Positions 11,270 to 20,984 of a stretch of DNA of 64,000 nt are shown here, piece after piece. The notes beneath the pieces were generated by a model that saw only the letters and a list, made by a program, of their open reading frames with translations, was not told the DNA's origin and searched no databases. Origin of the DNA: Lytechinus variegatus (taxonomy: Eukaryota > Echinodermata > Echinoidea > Temnopleuroida > Toxopneustidae); contig NC_054747.1 of the NCBI RefSeq assembly GCF_018143015.1, positions 38,407,233-38,471,232 on the forward strand. Reading direction: 5' to 3'. A program made the translations under genes and the position numbers. Position 1 is the stretch's first letter. Every line of letters begins with the position of its first letter.

Positions 11270-14200
11270 TCAATCAGTCAATCAATCAATCAATCAATTC
11301 TGAGAAATGGGGTGGTGGGACACACTACATTGAGTTGTGAATCGGATAGGATTGAATTTTCCCTGCACCAGTTGTACCCACCTGGAAAACAGACCACAAG
11401 GCCATTCAGGATACAAAATTCAGTGATATCAAGGCTTAAATCCCTGAGTGTGGCGCAAAACTCTACGGTAGCTTCTGTGAGGTCTCCCCAGCCAATCTCC
11501 TTACATTCTGATATTGTCAGCTTACATTTCGTTGTGAATTGAAGCATAGGTAAACAGTCTAATGATCTATGGTTCAAGGAAAGAAAGAATTCATTATAAT
11601 TGTTTTTTTAAATAATAATTTTAATGACAATGATTATGATGATGATAATAATAACTAATAACAATAATGATAATAGTAGTAGTAATAATAAGAATGATAA
11701 CAATATTAATAGTAGTAGTTGTAGTAATAATAACAATAACAATAATAATATTTAATAACAATAAAGATGATGATAATGATAATGATGATGATAATAAAAT
11801 AATGATAGTAATAAAAATAAAGATAATAATAATAATAGTAATAATAATAATAATGATGATGATGATTGTGATTAAGTAGTCCTCACAATTAAATTATATT
11901 CTTTCTACATGATGTACCTGAGATAAAAGTAGGCATGTGAAAGTCCTAATATTATATACAGTAACCCATTTCATATGCCATAATTTACATTCATATGGCT
12001 TCAAGTCTTAAAAAATAGACTGGGCTATTTCGACGCCTAAAAAGACTGGGGGGGGGGCTGATTCAGCCCCCCCTTATGATCTCGGCCGTTGATCGCACGA
12101 TCGCGACGAAAATTGGCACACGCGTTACCCATGGCATTATCTACAAAACTATAACATCAAATTTGGCAAAAAATCTCATGTCTCATTAATTATGTTAATT
12201 TATGCGTAAAATCATAAGTTTGCTTTAATTAATAAAATAATGCCCCTGAAATGCTAATTTTTGTTTCACATACTCTAGATAGGCATCTGATCAAATTGAT
12301 TTTTAAAAATTTCAAAATCAAATTTATTTTCTTATGTATTCTATTGTTTTCTAAATTTCTATTTTCTTATGTATTTCTTTGTTTTTCGACTTTTTGTTTT
12401 TTATTGTTTTTTCAATGGAAATTGTCAGGGACTTTATTTTGACCATAAACAAGATAAAATTAATTGATTTTAAGCAGTAAAAGGAAAAATAATGAAACAT
12501 TTATGAATTTTGGCTAAGAACACTATTTGCATTGGATTTGTACACAAATTCACGTTTTTTGAGTAATTTTGGGTCTGCATGCACTTACGAAATGTTGCGT
12601 AATTTTGGAACCGCGTACCCGGGGTCACAATTTTGGTCTCAAAAGTTGCGCGAGACTTGAAAGTAAAAAGTCAGCGAGCGACGCGGTCAAAAAATTTTGC
12701 GCAGCAGATTTATCGCGAAAAATGTTGAGGGGGGGCTGAATCAGCCCCCCCCCGTCTTTTTAGGGCTTCAAGTCTTACGGCCATGGCTCAAAATAGGCTA
12801 GAGTATTTTCTACTACTGCAGGAGTCTTTGTCCTTGATACAAACGTCAAGGGAGGGATTGAAATTCATTACAAATGTCTGGAAAACACAGTAAAGTACTT
12901 AAAGGAAACCAAAACCCAAGAAGAGAAGCAATCTTATTGCAAAGAGTAAAATGAGAGGAACAATTAAAAAAAAAGTTTCATCAAAATCGGTTATGAAATA
13001 AGCAAGTTATAGACATTTAAAAAGTCTTGTTGTACTTTCTATGGGGATCCTCAAATTGGCAAACGTGCTTCAAAATGGCTGATTTTGTGGACAACTCTCC
13101 ATTTGTTTTGTACACAAATTTTCAGATTTTCCCCTTTATTTTAATATTTCATATCTCCTCCTGACCTCGATATATGTGATGTGAATTGTATTTTCCCATG
13201 ACATATGACATGCTCTGAAGGTGGCAAGATGCAATTTGAAAGATAATAAGGAAAATCTGAAAAATTGTGTACAAAACAAATGGAGAGTTGTCCACGAACT
13301 CAGCCATTTTGAAGCACGTTTGCCAATTTGAGGATCCCCATAGAAAGTACAACAAGAGTTTTCAAACTCCCATAACTTGCTTATTTCATAACCGATCTTG
13401 ATGAAACTTGTTTTAAATTGTTCCTCTCATTTTATTATTTGCTATAAGATTGCTTCTCTTCTTGGGTTTTGGTTCCCTTTAACAGTGAATAGTCAAAAAG
13501 AGTTAATCTTGACAAGGAACAACTTAACTTATGTAAGGACTAAGGAACTCCTATAAATGTGATTGGTCCAAAGAAGTTTCTTTAAAATTTCTTTAAATGC
13601 ACCTCTCATGCTTATGTAAGGTGGTCCTGAGAGATAATTCTTTATGTATCCCTTTACATCCATCCCAGGATAAGGAATAATATAACTTTGTAAGTCAGTC
13701 CTGAGCCTTGATTGGCTGGAGTAGTTTATGTAATTTCACACAAGGAGAAAAATAGGGGAGAGAAATCTCTATATATATCTAGTATAACAGTATGTTTATG
13801 TAACAGTATACAAAAAGCGAATAGGCATCAGTACGATGGTGCGAGATTACGCATGAGGTGAAAGAAAGATGCTCTGAATAGAGCGACTCTTTCGTTCACC
13901 GAATGCAAAATCTCGAACCATTGCATGAATAAGAATATTAGCTATTTGTGTTGTACAACGCCTCAGAATTTAGCGAAAAATATTAAGAAAAAAGAGTTTT
14001 TCCCTGCAATAATCTATGAAAAGTGAGCAAAAAATCGAAAGCGAAAAGCGAAATCCCAAAAGCGCACATGACCTTGGGCAGCATTGCGCATTTAGCCAGC
14101 AGGCTTATACGCGTATTGTACCTTCATTTTACTGAGCACAATGAATTAAATTTGTATTGTGACGTCACCTCCTAAAGCCGTGCAACGGTACATTTTGGAT

Positions 14201-17200
14201 GGTACGTCTTGTGTCCAACGGTACAAATGTTTGACATTCAGCCTCCCATTTGCTCGTGTACAACAAGCTAAGTAGGCGTTGTACAATAGGTTACAAGTAT
14301 GTTTATGTAACAGTAGGTTAATATAAATAGCGGAAGGAAAGTGAAATTTAATCAGAAGATAGTATAGCTACAAAAGAGAGGGAGACGTATGTCTCAGAGC
14401 TGGTATTTTATTGCTCCTTTACATGTATGCCTACGATCAATGAATGAGTTGATGAGGAACAATTGAAATCAATAAAGGCACTCTCTTACCTGTAAGCTAA
14501 TCGAAGGACATTAAGATCCATGAACGAGGCTTTCAGGAGTGACATCTGGTCTTCTAGGCATAGCTGTTTGAACATAGGTATAGACTTGGCCCATTTGACC
14601 ATCATATACAGCTCTTGGAACCCTCCTTGCATCAGGTCTTGGATTGTGAAGCCGCGGACAGAGTACGGCGGGGGTGAGAACTCGTTGGGGGAGGGGGGCA
14701 TGAAGTTTGGCATCCCGTCCATCGGGGGCATCATGCCCGGAGGGGGCCCTAAATAACAAAAAATAAATGAAATATAAAGCAATTACAAAGGCAGATTGAC
14801 TGAGACTGACAATGCAAAAGATACTGAATAAACACCATGGACATGTATGTTTTGAAAAACAGCAAATTGTACAATACATAAGAACATGTTGGATCTACAG
14901 TTCCCTATTCTTCCTATTACTGTACATTATACAGCAAAGAAACATGGATCATGCGGGAAGTGGATCAAGATAGGCTTGCAGTCTTCAAAGTTAGAAGCCT
15001 TTAAAGTCAGGAAATGGGGGTCATCAAGAATACTACAAACACAATCATTGAGGAAACTAGAAAGTCAATGAGCAATCATAATTTGAGTTTGTTTTACCCC
15101 CCTTTCACACAGTAAAAAAAAATCGTAATTTGAATGATTCCAGTGAACAGTAAGGCTAATGACAAATTTTTTATCACAATCACGAATTCAAATTCTACTC
15201 CAAAGGTGAATTCCAGTTGTCTCGCAGTGAGTGAAATGAGCTTATCTGCAAGGTAGGTCACTTGAAGCATCTTGGACCAAGGGTCTGCTTTCTTAAAACT
15301 TGTTATAATAAGAAATTAGCAATAAGAATTCAAAATAAGTTAAACAAGTGAATCAAGTGCAATTATTTGATTGCTGATGTCAAAGCTGGGGTAACAGTAT
15401 GCAGCGATTACAAACATTAGTCTCTTAAATCATTCATAATTGTGTTTGTGTAGGAAATATAAATAGATGATTGTCATCACCATCGATGAATCAGGAAAGA
15501 GCACAGTAAGCATAAGAAACATACAACTTAATAAAAATTTTGACACATTTGGCTTCCCATAATTCAAGCAGAGTTAGACCATGGTCTATTCCGACTTCAG
15601 AATAGGAGCCTATGCATCTCTTCATAGCAGCTTGAACTGCATTTCCCATTATTTTGTAGAAGATGAAATATGAAGATAAGTAATGAAAAGCTGCTTGTTT
15701 GATGCCTGCAGACATAAAAATATATGCAGCCCCGAAGCATCTGGAATCAAATGGGGAAGTAAGTCAGAAATAAGGGTCACTTAGCACTGGACATATCTGG
15801 AACCGAAGGGGAAATAAGTCAGAAATAAGGATCACATACCACTGAACGTAACTGGAACCAAGGGAAAATAAGTCAGAAATAAGGGTCACTTACCACTGGA
15901 CGTATCTGAAACCGAAGGGGAAATAAGTCAGAAATAAGGGTAACTTACCATTGGAAGCATCTGGAACCAAAGGGAAAATAAACTAGGGGTCACTTTGCAC
16001 TGGATGTATCTGGAACCGAAGGGGAAATAAGTCAGAAATAAGGGTAACTTACCACTGGAAGCATCTGGAACCGAAGGGGAAATAAGTCAGAAATAAGGGT
16101 AACTTACCACTGGACGTATCTGGAACCAAAGGGGAAATAAGTCAGAAATAAGGGTAACTTACCACTGGAAGCATCTGGAACAAAAGGGAAAATAAGTCAG
16201 AAATAAGGGTAACTTACCAGTGGAAGCATCTGGGACCAGATGGGGACTGGCATCACATAATGCCTTTAAGATCAGCCTCCAAGGTTCGTTGTCGCTACCA
16301 ATCATGCCATCATAGACGGTCTGGGTGTTTTCGTTCGTCGGTGATTGAATGAACTCTGACCCAGCTGGAGAAGGAACTGTTCTGCTGTGATTGGAAGTCG
16401 TGGAATCACTGCGGAGTTTCTTGTTCTTTGGCTTGCCTCCTGGTAGTCGGTCTTCTCTAACAGCTGAAGGAAATAATGATAAAAATAATAACTATAATAT
16501 GAAGTTCAGATTGTATTGTGCAGAATGCAGACCATTTTTAGCCCCCTCTTCAGTGCCATTTATAGTTCACACACATTTAAAAGAACTTGCCAGATGCCTA
16601 TTTACCTCACCTGGGGTGAGTGCAGTGCATGTGGATTTTTTTTAAGGTAATGACACCAAGGCAAGGATTTAAACACTCGACCCTCTCCTCTGTTTCAAGT
16701 CTGCACCCCTTCTTACAAAGAGTTATGATCGATCCGATCAATCTGAAGTACATGGAAATCCATCAGTGTCATAATTCTTTCTTTGGGAAATTTGCACAAT
16801 GTCCTTAAAAAACAAAGAGGAGCATGAGTACTGCATTGTCAGGAAAACAGTAAATGTATAGAATAGGCCTATACGTCATTTTTGGAAAGTATTTTGAAAA
16901 AACATGTATGTTAGATATTGATGTTGCCGGCTTTCCATAGTTGTGATTGATCGGATCAATCGCAACTCATCGTACGACACGCCCTAGGAGACTCCATTGT
17001 AATTCAGGGGCCACCAAACCCCAGGGGAGGCCACTTCCATTCACGAGTGGATACCATGCGCGACCATGGGGTCTCGAAAAGCACCCTAAACACGTAATTT
17101 TCATATTCTGAAAATGCACCCCTTAACAAGTATTGGCGTGTGAAAACCTACCCTTAACAAGCATTGGAAACAAAACGACACTCTTGGCAAATATTCCCTG

Positions 17201-20100
17201 AAATGAACCCCTCAACAAGTAAAGGAATGTTTTATTGTTACGGGTCCTTCGATTCGGTAGTCGGCTTTACCTTATGTGGTTTAGTACGACCCCACCTTCT
17301 ACACCTAATGCAAATCGGACTCTAAACACGAAAAAAGGACATCCTTTTGGGGCAAAATTTACATCCTTTATCAAACATTTTAATTTTGTTTTATAATCCC
17401 CGCAAATTTGACCCTAAACACGTAATTTTTCTATCGAAATAGCTACCCTTTTTTCATTATTTTTGTGTTTTTGACACCCTTATCACGTTATGTACGTAAC
17501 GTGCCCTATCGTAAAAAAAAACATCCTTTTTACGTGTTTTTTTGGTCGCGCATGGTATCCACTCGTCAATGTAAGTGCCCCCCCGGGCACCAAACTCAAT
17601 ACACGCTCTCAAGAATCAGTTTGTTATCCTCTTTTAGTCTTTTACCAATTATCTCTTTGCCAGCTTAGCCTGACTAGAGTCGCACACAGCAGACTGCCTA
17701 GTTTGACTCAAGTCACACTCTATAATACACACAGAGTGCATTCAGTTTATTGTTCATAAACACGTACACAGTAGTGATGTGTGTGCATCCCATTGTACAC
17801 AAAGCTTTTCTTTATAAACACATCAAAAGCTATTGTGAGCTGGATTAGCATAGTTTAGATGCAAAACCCCTCTTAAAGGTATTGTTTAACTTTGTGAGCA
17901 GCCGATTTAAAAATTCTCAAACCAAGATGAAACATGTGTACAAGTGCATGTATTAGAAGTAGTAAACCCTGAAAACAATGCAGTATTGAGAATGAAAAGC
18001 TAAAATTACAAGGCAAACCCTGATTTTGTAAATAGGTGTCTTATAGCTATGTCTAAATAGTACACATAAGTGTATGGGATGAAATTAAGATGGTGTTTCC
18101 GGTCACTCTATATTTCAATTTTTGAAGCACTAAATAATTATTTTCGAATGCAATTTTTTCTGGGTTCTATTTTTATAACTTATCACAGACACAGGTTACA
18201 AGTGTGACCTTCTAGCTCAGATTTTTTAAAAGTCAAACCAATGTTTAATAACCAATCACTTTAAGCTGCACCTTAAAATAAATGTGGCAAAGGAGTCATT
18301 CTTTCCATTGCAGGCAGAGTCAATGCTGTCCATCACCAAAAATGGAATAAAGGTTTGCACGACAAACATGTCCAGGGGGCCGTTTCATAAAGCTGTGCGT
18401 AAGTTAAGAGCAACTTTAAGAATGACCGGTGATCCTTTATTGTGGTAAATGGTATATTCATTAGCGATGGCTACGCAGAAAGGTTCATCGGTCGTTCTTA
18501 AAGTCGCTCTTAACTTATGAACAGCTTTATGAAGCACCCGCCCGGACATGCCAATCCTGGTATTTTACTGACTCAACGATACAAATACAGAACTTGACAT
18601 GTTGTATAATACTGCAGTAACATTAATATGCAACATTTAGCTCTATAATGGAGGGAACCCCCCACTTTTACACTCAAATTTCCATTCCAAAGCAGAGCAT
18701 TTTTGTCTTATTGAGAAAAAGAATAAAGAAAGCCGCTCCAAAGCATAGCATTTTCTTCTTATCATGGAAAAAGAAAGAAATCCGCTCTAAATCTTCGCAT
18801 ATTTTCCGTTACGCCGTTCCAGCTGTATTGATCTGCTACAATGAGCAGCAATTTTGATGAAAAGCGGCTGCAATGCGCTGCCTGACCATCCCCTCTGCGC
18901 TAGCGCACCCGGCCCCCGTGCGAGCTGCATGCATGTATGCCCGTTCCATAAGGATGAATACGCACTCACACACAGGCGACCCATTCCAAGGACCCCCATT
19001 TTCACAAGCATTTGTAGTTCCGAAGCCTATTCCGATGACCCTCCTTTTTACAATAAGACCGCTTCAAGGCCCCTGTTTTTTGTCTCAATCGCAGCACAAA
19101 CCTAGGCCTACTGCTTTTTTGATCGAGTACCCTAGACCCCCTCCCCCCCGACTGCTGTAACATTTGATGGAATGCCATAATCTGACATGGAAAGTGAGAA
19201 ACAGAGGTTTAAACTGAACATTGTGATCTTGCGAGTTCTAAAAACGTCAAATTATTTTGATTGCATATTATCATGAGAATTTCTATGCCTAGGGTATTCT
19301 TTACTTCTCAGTTCAGATGACAGAGTTTGATAGTTTTCCCCTTTTGAGTTTATTTTTCCCCATTTGATCTCTATTTTGGTAGTTCTTTTTAGATATTTTT
19401 ATGAAATAAAGACAAAAATCGATGAGCCCCATCGGGGGGATTTTGAATTGTTAACCACCAAGTGGTGGCTGCGCTATAGCAAGCTATCTGTGTACGAGGA
19501 AATTTTTTTAAAAGTTAAAATATCTTTTTTAAAGTAACTCCTCGAATGTTTGGAACATTTAGATCATGTAGATAAATTTAACTCTGTGCAAACTTTGGTG
19601 ATAATAACATGGAGTTTGGAACATCAAACCAAAATCAAAATAGGCCTAGGCCTAGTCTTTATTTCTGAATATTTTTTTCTGAAATCTGAATCCTCACCAT
19701 CTGTTTTCATACCAGCTGTCAAACACTTCTGAAATCGACAAAACTGACAGCTATTCCGACTTGCTTTGTTGATTTCACAGGCGCCTTCCATGTTACTGGG
19801 TCCCCTGCATGAATACAAGAGCTGTTTCTGGACCGTTCGCTTGAAAAACCCTTTGCAACCTTCGCAAGAAAATACTGAATAGTGACACCCGGTGCCGCGG
19901 TCACCGCACACCAGGCACGGACGTTCTCGGTCGCCTGTTCCACCGGCGTCGGGAATGCTGAATGATCCGATGGAGCTGCCCGGCGAGCACTGGGACTGAG
20001 AGGGGCTCTGATCAGAGGCATAATATATCGATGGACTGGACGAAGCGATAGTCGAAGGGCTGGTCGACATCGATACTTGGTCACTTTCATAGCATTCCAT
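7074..20100 (-). CDS. Orphan nuclear receptor, 445 aa, five coding exons (NR3/ERR-like ligand-binding domain)
   Basis: Joining 19698-20100, 16218-16463, 14490-14748, 11382-11566 and 7074-7318 on the minus strand gives 1338 nt with one open frame; every intron is GT-AG and the junction phases are 1,1,2,1. The product is a nuclear, DNA-binding, potentially ligand-regulated transcription factor: short N-terminal domain (1-60), two C4 zinc fingers (62-121), basic C-terminal extension [10 protein letters not shown] (136-145), hinge, Pro/Met-rich stretch (217-245), ligand-binding domain (about 246-442). WAKSIPMF at 269-276 and DQMSLL at 283-288 form the receptor signature; LVEEMM at 436-441 fits the AF-2 core, so coactivator-dependent activation is plausible. 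Helix 10-12 wording ([20 protein letters not shown]) resembles ERR/NR3, but the P-box is CEGCKG rather than the CEACKA of ERR, helix 5 (VLRLAYRS) resembles NR4A, and the extension resembles NR5/NR6. Superfamily is certain; subfamily is unresolved. NR8 is another possibility I cannot test. Confidence 0.93.
7406..7528. mobile_element. Short MITE with CAGGGCCCTGTTGC ends
   Basis: Left CCAGGGCCCTGTTGCATAAA and right ACCATGGCAACAGGGCCCAG are inverted. It sits in the last intron of the nuclear receptor. Confidence 0.68.
8339..8951. mobile_element. TTAA-flanked MITE with very long arms
   Basis: Ends TTAAAGGGATAGTCTAGGCT and a matching CCCTTTAA border. Arms stay complementary for more than 100 bp (AAAATGCTGAAAATTTGATC versus GATGAAATCTTCAGCATTTT). 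Confidence 0.72.
9260..9345 (+). repeat. GA-rich simple sequence
   Basis: Purine run centred on (GA)n at about 9300-9340. The frames open across it on both strands are low complexity. Confidence 0.7.
9655..9831. mobile_element. MITE with GGGGCCTGTTTCATAAAGCTG ends
   Basis: The left end pairs with AACAGCTTTATGAAACACCA at right. It is of the same general class as the elements at 18375 and 37461. Confidence 0.65.
10010..10410 (+). repeat. Long polypurine tract
   Basis: About 400 bp strongly biased to A and G on the plus strand, including (GA)n and a G run of about 12 near 10139-10150. Open frames on the minus strand are Phe/Ser/Leu by-products. Confidence 0.75.
10494..10880. mobile_element. 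MITE with TTTTCACACTGTA ends
   Basis: The left ends CCTTTTCACACTGTATTCC and TTTCACACTGACTTTC pair with TACAGTGTGAAAAGC at right. The phrase CTTAACCCCATACTAT is repeated near the left end. Confidence 0.55.
11040..11300 (+). repeat. LINE-type 3' tail feeding a (CAAT/CAGT)n microsatellite
   Basis: TTGACGAATAAAATCAATCA begins a 210-bp array of CAAT units mixed with blocks of CAGT. An AATAAA followed by the tetranucleotide is typical of LINE/SINE tails in this window. It ends about 80 bp from nuclear receptor exon 4. Confidence 0.75.
11382..11566 (-). CDS. Nuclear receptor exon 4: helices 6-8 of the ligand-binding domain
   Basis: 185 nt, phase 2 in, phase 1 out, residues 303-364. The acceptor is AACCATAG and the donor TTCCAG|GTGGGT. 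It reads [11 protein letters not shown], then the receptor-typical helix 7-8 text [20 protein letters not shown], where xEFxxLKxxVLF is the usual form; here Asn replaces the usual Lys (NGLVV). The acceptor has a poor pyrimidine tract, so this is the least strongly signalled junction, but the phase and domain continuity are exact. Confidence 0.88.
11600..11880. repeat. Imperfect AAT/GAT microsatellite in a nuclear receptor intron
   Basis: Continuous AATAATGATGAT-type sequence; the frame across it is Ile/Val low complexity. Confidence 0.85.
11997..12777. mobile_element. MITE with AAAAAGACTGGGGGG...CCCCGTCTTTTTAGG ends, copy 1
   Basis: Inverted GC-rich ends (GGCTGATTCAGCCCCCCC at left, GGCTGAATCAGCCCCCCCCC at right). 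A direct repeat GGCTTCAAGTCTTA flanks it at 11997-12010 and 12764-12777, a long target duplication. The second copy is at 48031-49280. Confidence 0.75.
12895..13485. mobile_element. TTAA-flanked MITE with ~250-bp arms
   Basis: Starts TTAAAGGAAACCAAAACCCA and ends TGGGTTTTGGTTCCCTTTAA. The arms still match deep inside (GGATCCTCAAATTGGCAAAC versus GTTTGCCAATTTGAGGATCC), so the whole unit can fold as a hairpin. Confidence 0.82.
13791..14317. repeat. About 500-bp insert between two 20-bp direct repeats
   Basis: AGTATGTTTATGTAACAGTA occurs at about 13791 and again near 14298. The material between carries GTACAACGCC-type words in both orientations. No coding frame seen. It could be an unrecognised inserted element or a segmental duplication. 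Confidence 0.45.
14490..14748 (-). CDS. Nuclear receptor exon 3: Pro/Met-rich linker and helices 3-5
   Basis: 259 nt, phase 1 in, phase 2 out, residues 217-302. The acceptor is TTGTTATTTAG and the donor ACAG|GTAAGAG. It opens with a Pro/Met-rich stretch ([15 protein letters not shown]), unusual for this position, then the canonical helix 3-5 signature [20 protein letters not shown] and [12 protein letters not shown]. The split Arg codon joins exon 4. Confidence 0.93.
15730..16230. repeat. 55-bp minisatellite containing copies of the exon 2 splice donor
   Basis: About nine units, with exact 55-bp spacing at 16046, 16101, 16156 and 16211, and slightly degraded spacing to the left. On the minus strand each unit reads GATGCTTCCAGTG|GTAAGTTA, a copy of the last ~19 bases of nuclear receptor exon 2 plus its donor. 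Seven of nine units keep GT at the donor site. Confidence 0.9.
16218..16463 (-). CDS. Nuclear receptor exon 2: C-terminal extension and hinge
   Basis: 246 nt, phase 1 to phase 1, residues 135-216. Acceptor TTTCCTTCAG just above 16463. It opens with [16 protein letters not shown], the basic extension that follows the fingers and often contacts the minor groove and carries nuclear-localisation residues. A polar Ser/Thr/Asn-rich hinge follows, then [20 protein letters not shown], a weakly hydrophobic stretch leading to the ligand-binding domain. The donor GTAAGTT (16211-16217) and the last ~19 exon bases are the terminal unit of the 55-bp array at 15730-16230. Confidence 0.9.
17023..17586. mobile_element. 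MITE with CACTT(A/C)CATT(G/C)ACGAGTGG ends, copy 1
   Basis: Left ACGAGTGGATACCATGCGCG and right CGCGCATGGTATCCACTCGT are inverted. The interior repeats phrases such as ACCCTAAACACGTAA. Further copies: 28966-30605 (interrupted) and a short derivative at 20280-20400. A related 85-bp fragment occurs at 16880-16975. Confidence 0.82.
17875..18268. mobile_element. TTAA-flanked element, copy 1 (second copy at 60076-60420)
   Basis: Starts TTAAAGGTATTGTTTAACTT and ends CCAATCACTTTAA. The reverse-complement copy at 60076-60420 shares nearly the whole body, for example CATCTTAATTTCATCCCATA there against TATGGGATGAAATTAAGATG here. Confidence 0.78.
18375..18545. mobile_element. MITE with GGGCCGTTTCATAAAGCTG ends
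   Basis: The left end pairs with CAGCTTTATGAAGCACCC. The interior GAATGACCGGTGATCC matches the interrupted copy at 37461-37815. Confidence 0.7.
18640..19150. repeat. C-rich degenerate repeat of GACCCCC/ATTCCAAAGC phrases
   Basis: Recurrent phrases such as CATTCCAAAGCAGAGCATTT and CGCTCCAAAGCATAGCATTT at 60-70-bp intervals, then C-rich text. No credible coding exon. It lies in the first coding intron of the nuclear receptor. Confidence 0.4.
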
Positions 20101-20146
20101 CTTCCTTCCTCTAGCTCCTGCCTTTATTTATTCACAGTTCTTTGGC
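19698..20146 (-). CDS. Nuclear receptor exon 1: start codon, N-terminal domain and both zinc fingers
   Basis: Coding part 19698-20100 (134 codons plus 1 nt). The start ATG at 20100-20098 is supported by an in-frame TAA 30 nt upstream within the same exon. A pyrimidine-rich acceptor (CTCTTTCCCCCAG) puts the exon boundary near 20146, so a non-coding first exon and the promoter lie further right and were not found. Residues 1-60 are Ser/Pro-rich. Finger 1 uses C62, C65, C79, C82; finger 2 uses C98, C108, C118, C121. The C98-C108 gap holds nine residues (RGPSNMEGA) where most receptors have five. The donor is GATG|GTGAGG at 19697. Confidence 0.93.
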
Positions 20147-20279
20147 CTGGGGGAAAGAGTAAACGTTAGGCCTCCGTCGATCACTGTCTTGCTTTTTCAC
20201 CGCGACAGTCCTGCGCCTGAAGTTATCGACCGCATGCTGCGCTCAGCTGTGGATATGGAATGTGAAAAAAATGTCGATA

Positions 20280-20400
20280 ATTTCAGCTCTGGAGAGGCCA
20301 GGGGGGGGGGGGCAATTCCAATTAATCTTGAAAAAGACATCCCTTTTAAGTGTTTTTTGTCGCGCATGGTATCCTCTCATCAATGTAAGTGCCCCGGGGG
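20280..20400. mobile_element. Short derivative of the CACTTACATTGACGAG MITE
   Basis: A G12 run at left, then TTTTTTGTCGCGCATGGTAT and CAATGTAAGTGCCCC at right; most of the interior is deleted. It lies upstream of the nuclear receptor start. Confidence 0.6.
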
Positions 20401-20579
20401 ATCTAGGCCATATTTTTTGTTGTTGGAATTAAAGGACAGAAAATTTATGTCATCCGTGGTAAAATGACTGACTTTTTTTTTTTTTAGATACGAGAGAAGA
20501 ATTTTCTGTTTTGCAAAATAACTTGTGTTTCAGTCCTCTACTCTGTCTGCACCGGGACTGTGTTCATGCCTTGGGAAGA

Positions 20580-20830
20580 AATCCTGGGGATCGAGGACGG
20601 GTCGTCCCCCCTACTCAAAATAGTGGGGGGGGCACAATATAAAATATCCCCCTATCATTTTTGGTATGTCATGATGGAAAGAAATACATACATCATAAAA
20701 AATCGAACTAAACGTGTATTTTGGACGAGATGATCTCACTTTCTGGTGGATTCCCCCCCCTTTTAGGGGGGGGGGTCAAACTCCAACCCCTGGTGGGGAG
20801 AGATTTCCGCCCTTGACTGTGTGGTCCTGG
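20580..20830. repeat. G/C-run-rich mobile element fragment
   Basis: Pairs of G and C runs (AGTGGGGGGGGCACA, TTCCCCCCCCTTTTAGGGGG) around an AT-rich centre, in the style of hAT-like element ends seen elsewhere here. Family not resolved. Confidence 0.4.
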
Positions 20831-20984
20831 CGCAGAGGATGTAATAATATCGGTAAATGCTGACAAAATGCTGGTATGTTACTCCATGGTCTTTGCATCA
20901 ATCAGTGCCTGCATATACTCATTATGTTTGGTGATTAGTCCTTACAATTACCAGGGAGAATGTAACTACAAGGTGGCAGGGTGG

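Noticed and set aside
11064-11303. 79-codon Gln/Ser/Asn repeat frame
   Set aside because: Translation of (CAAT/CAGT)n; the tetranucleotide array repeats as 4-codon units and has no other support.
14511-14879. Alternative frame across nuclear receptor exon 3
   Set aside because: Out-of-frame shadow; the other frame carries the receptor signature and fits the splice phases.
15730-16230. Possible CRISPR array
   Set aside because: Units are contiguous 55-bp tandem repeats without unique spacers, in a eukaryotic intron.
16391-16645. Plus-strand frame overlapping exon 2
   Set aside because: Antisense to a supported exon and continues into intron with no domain.
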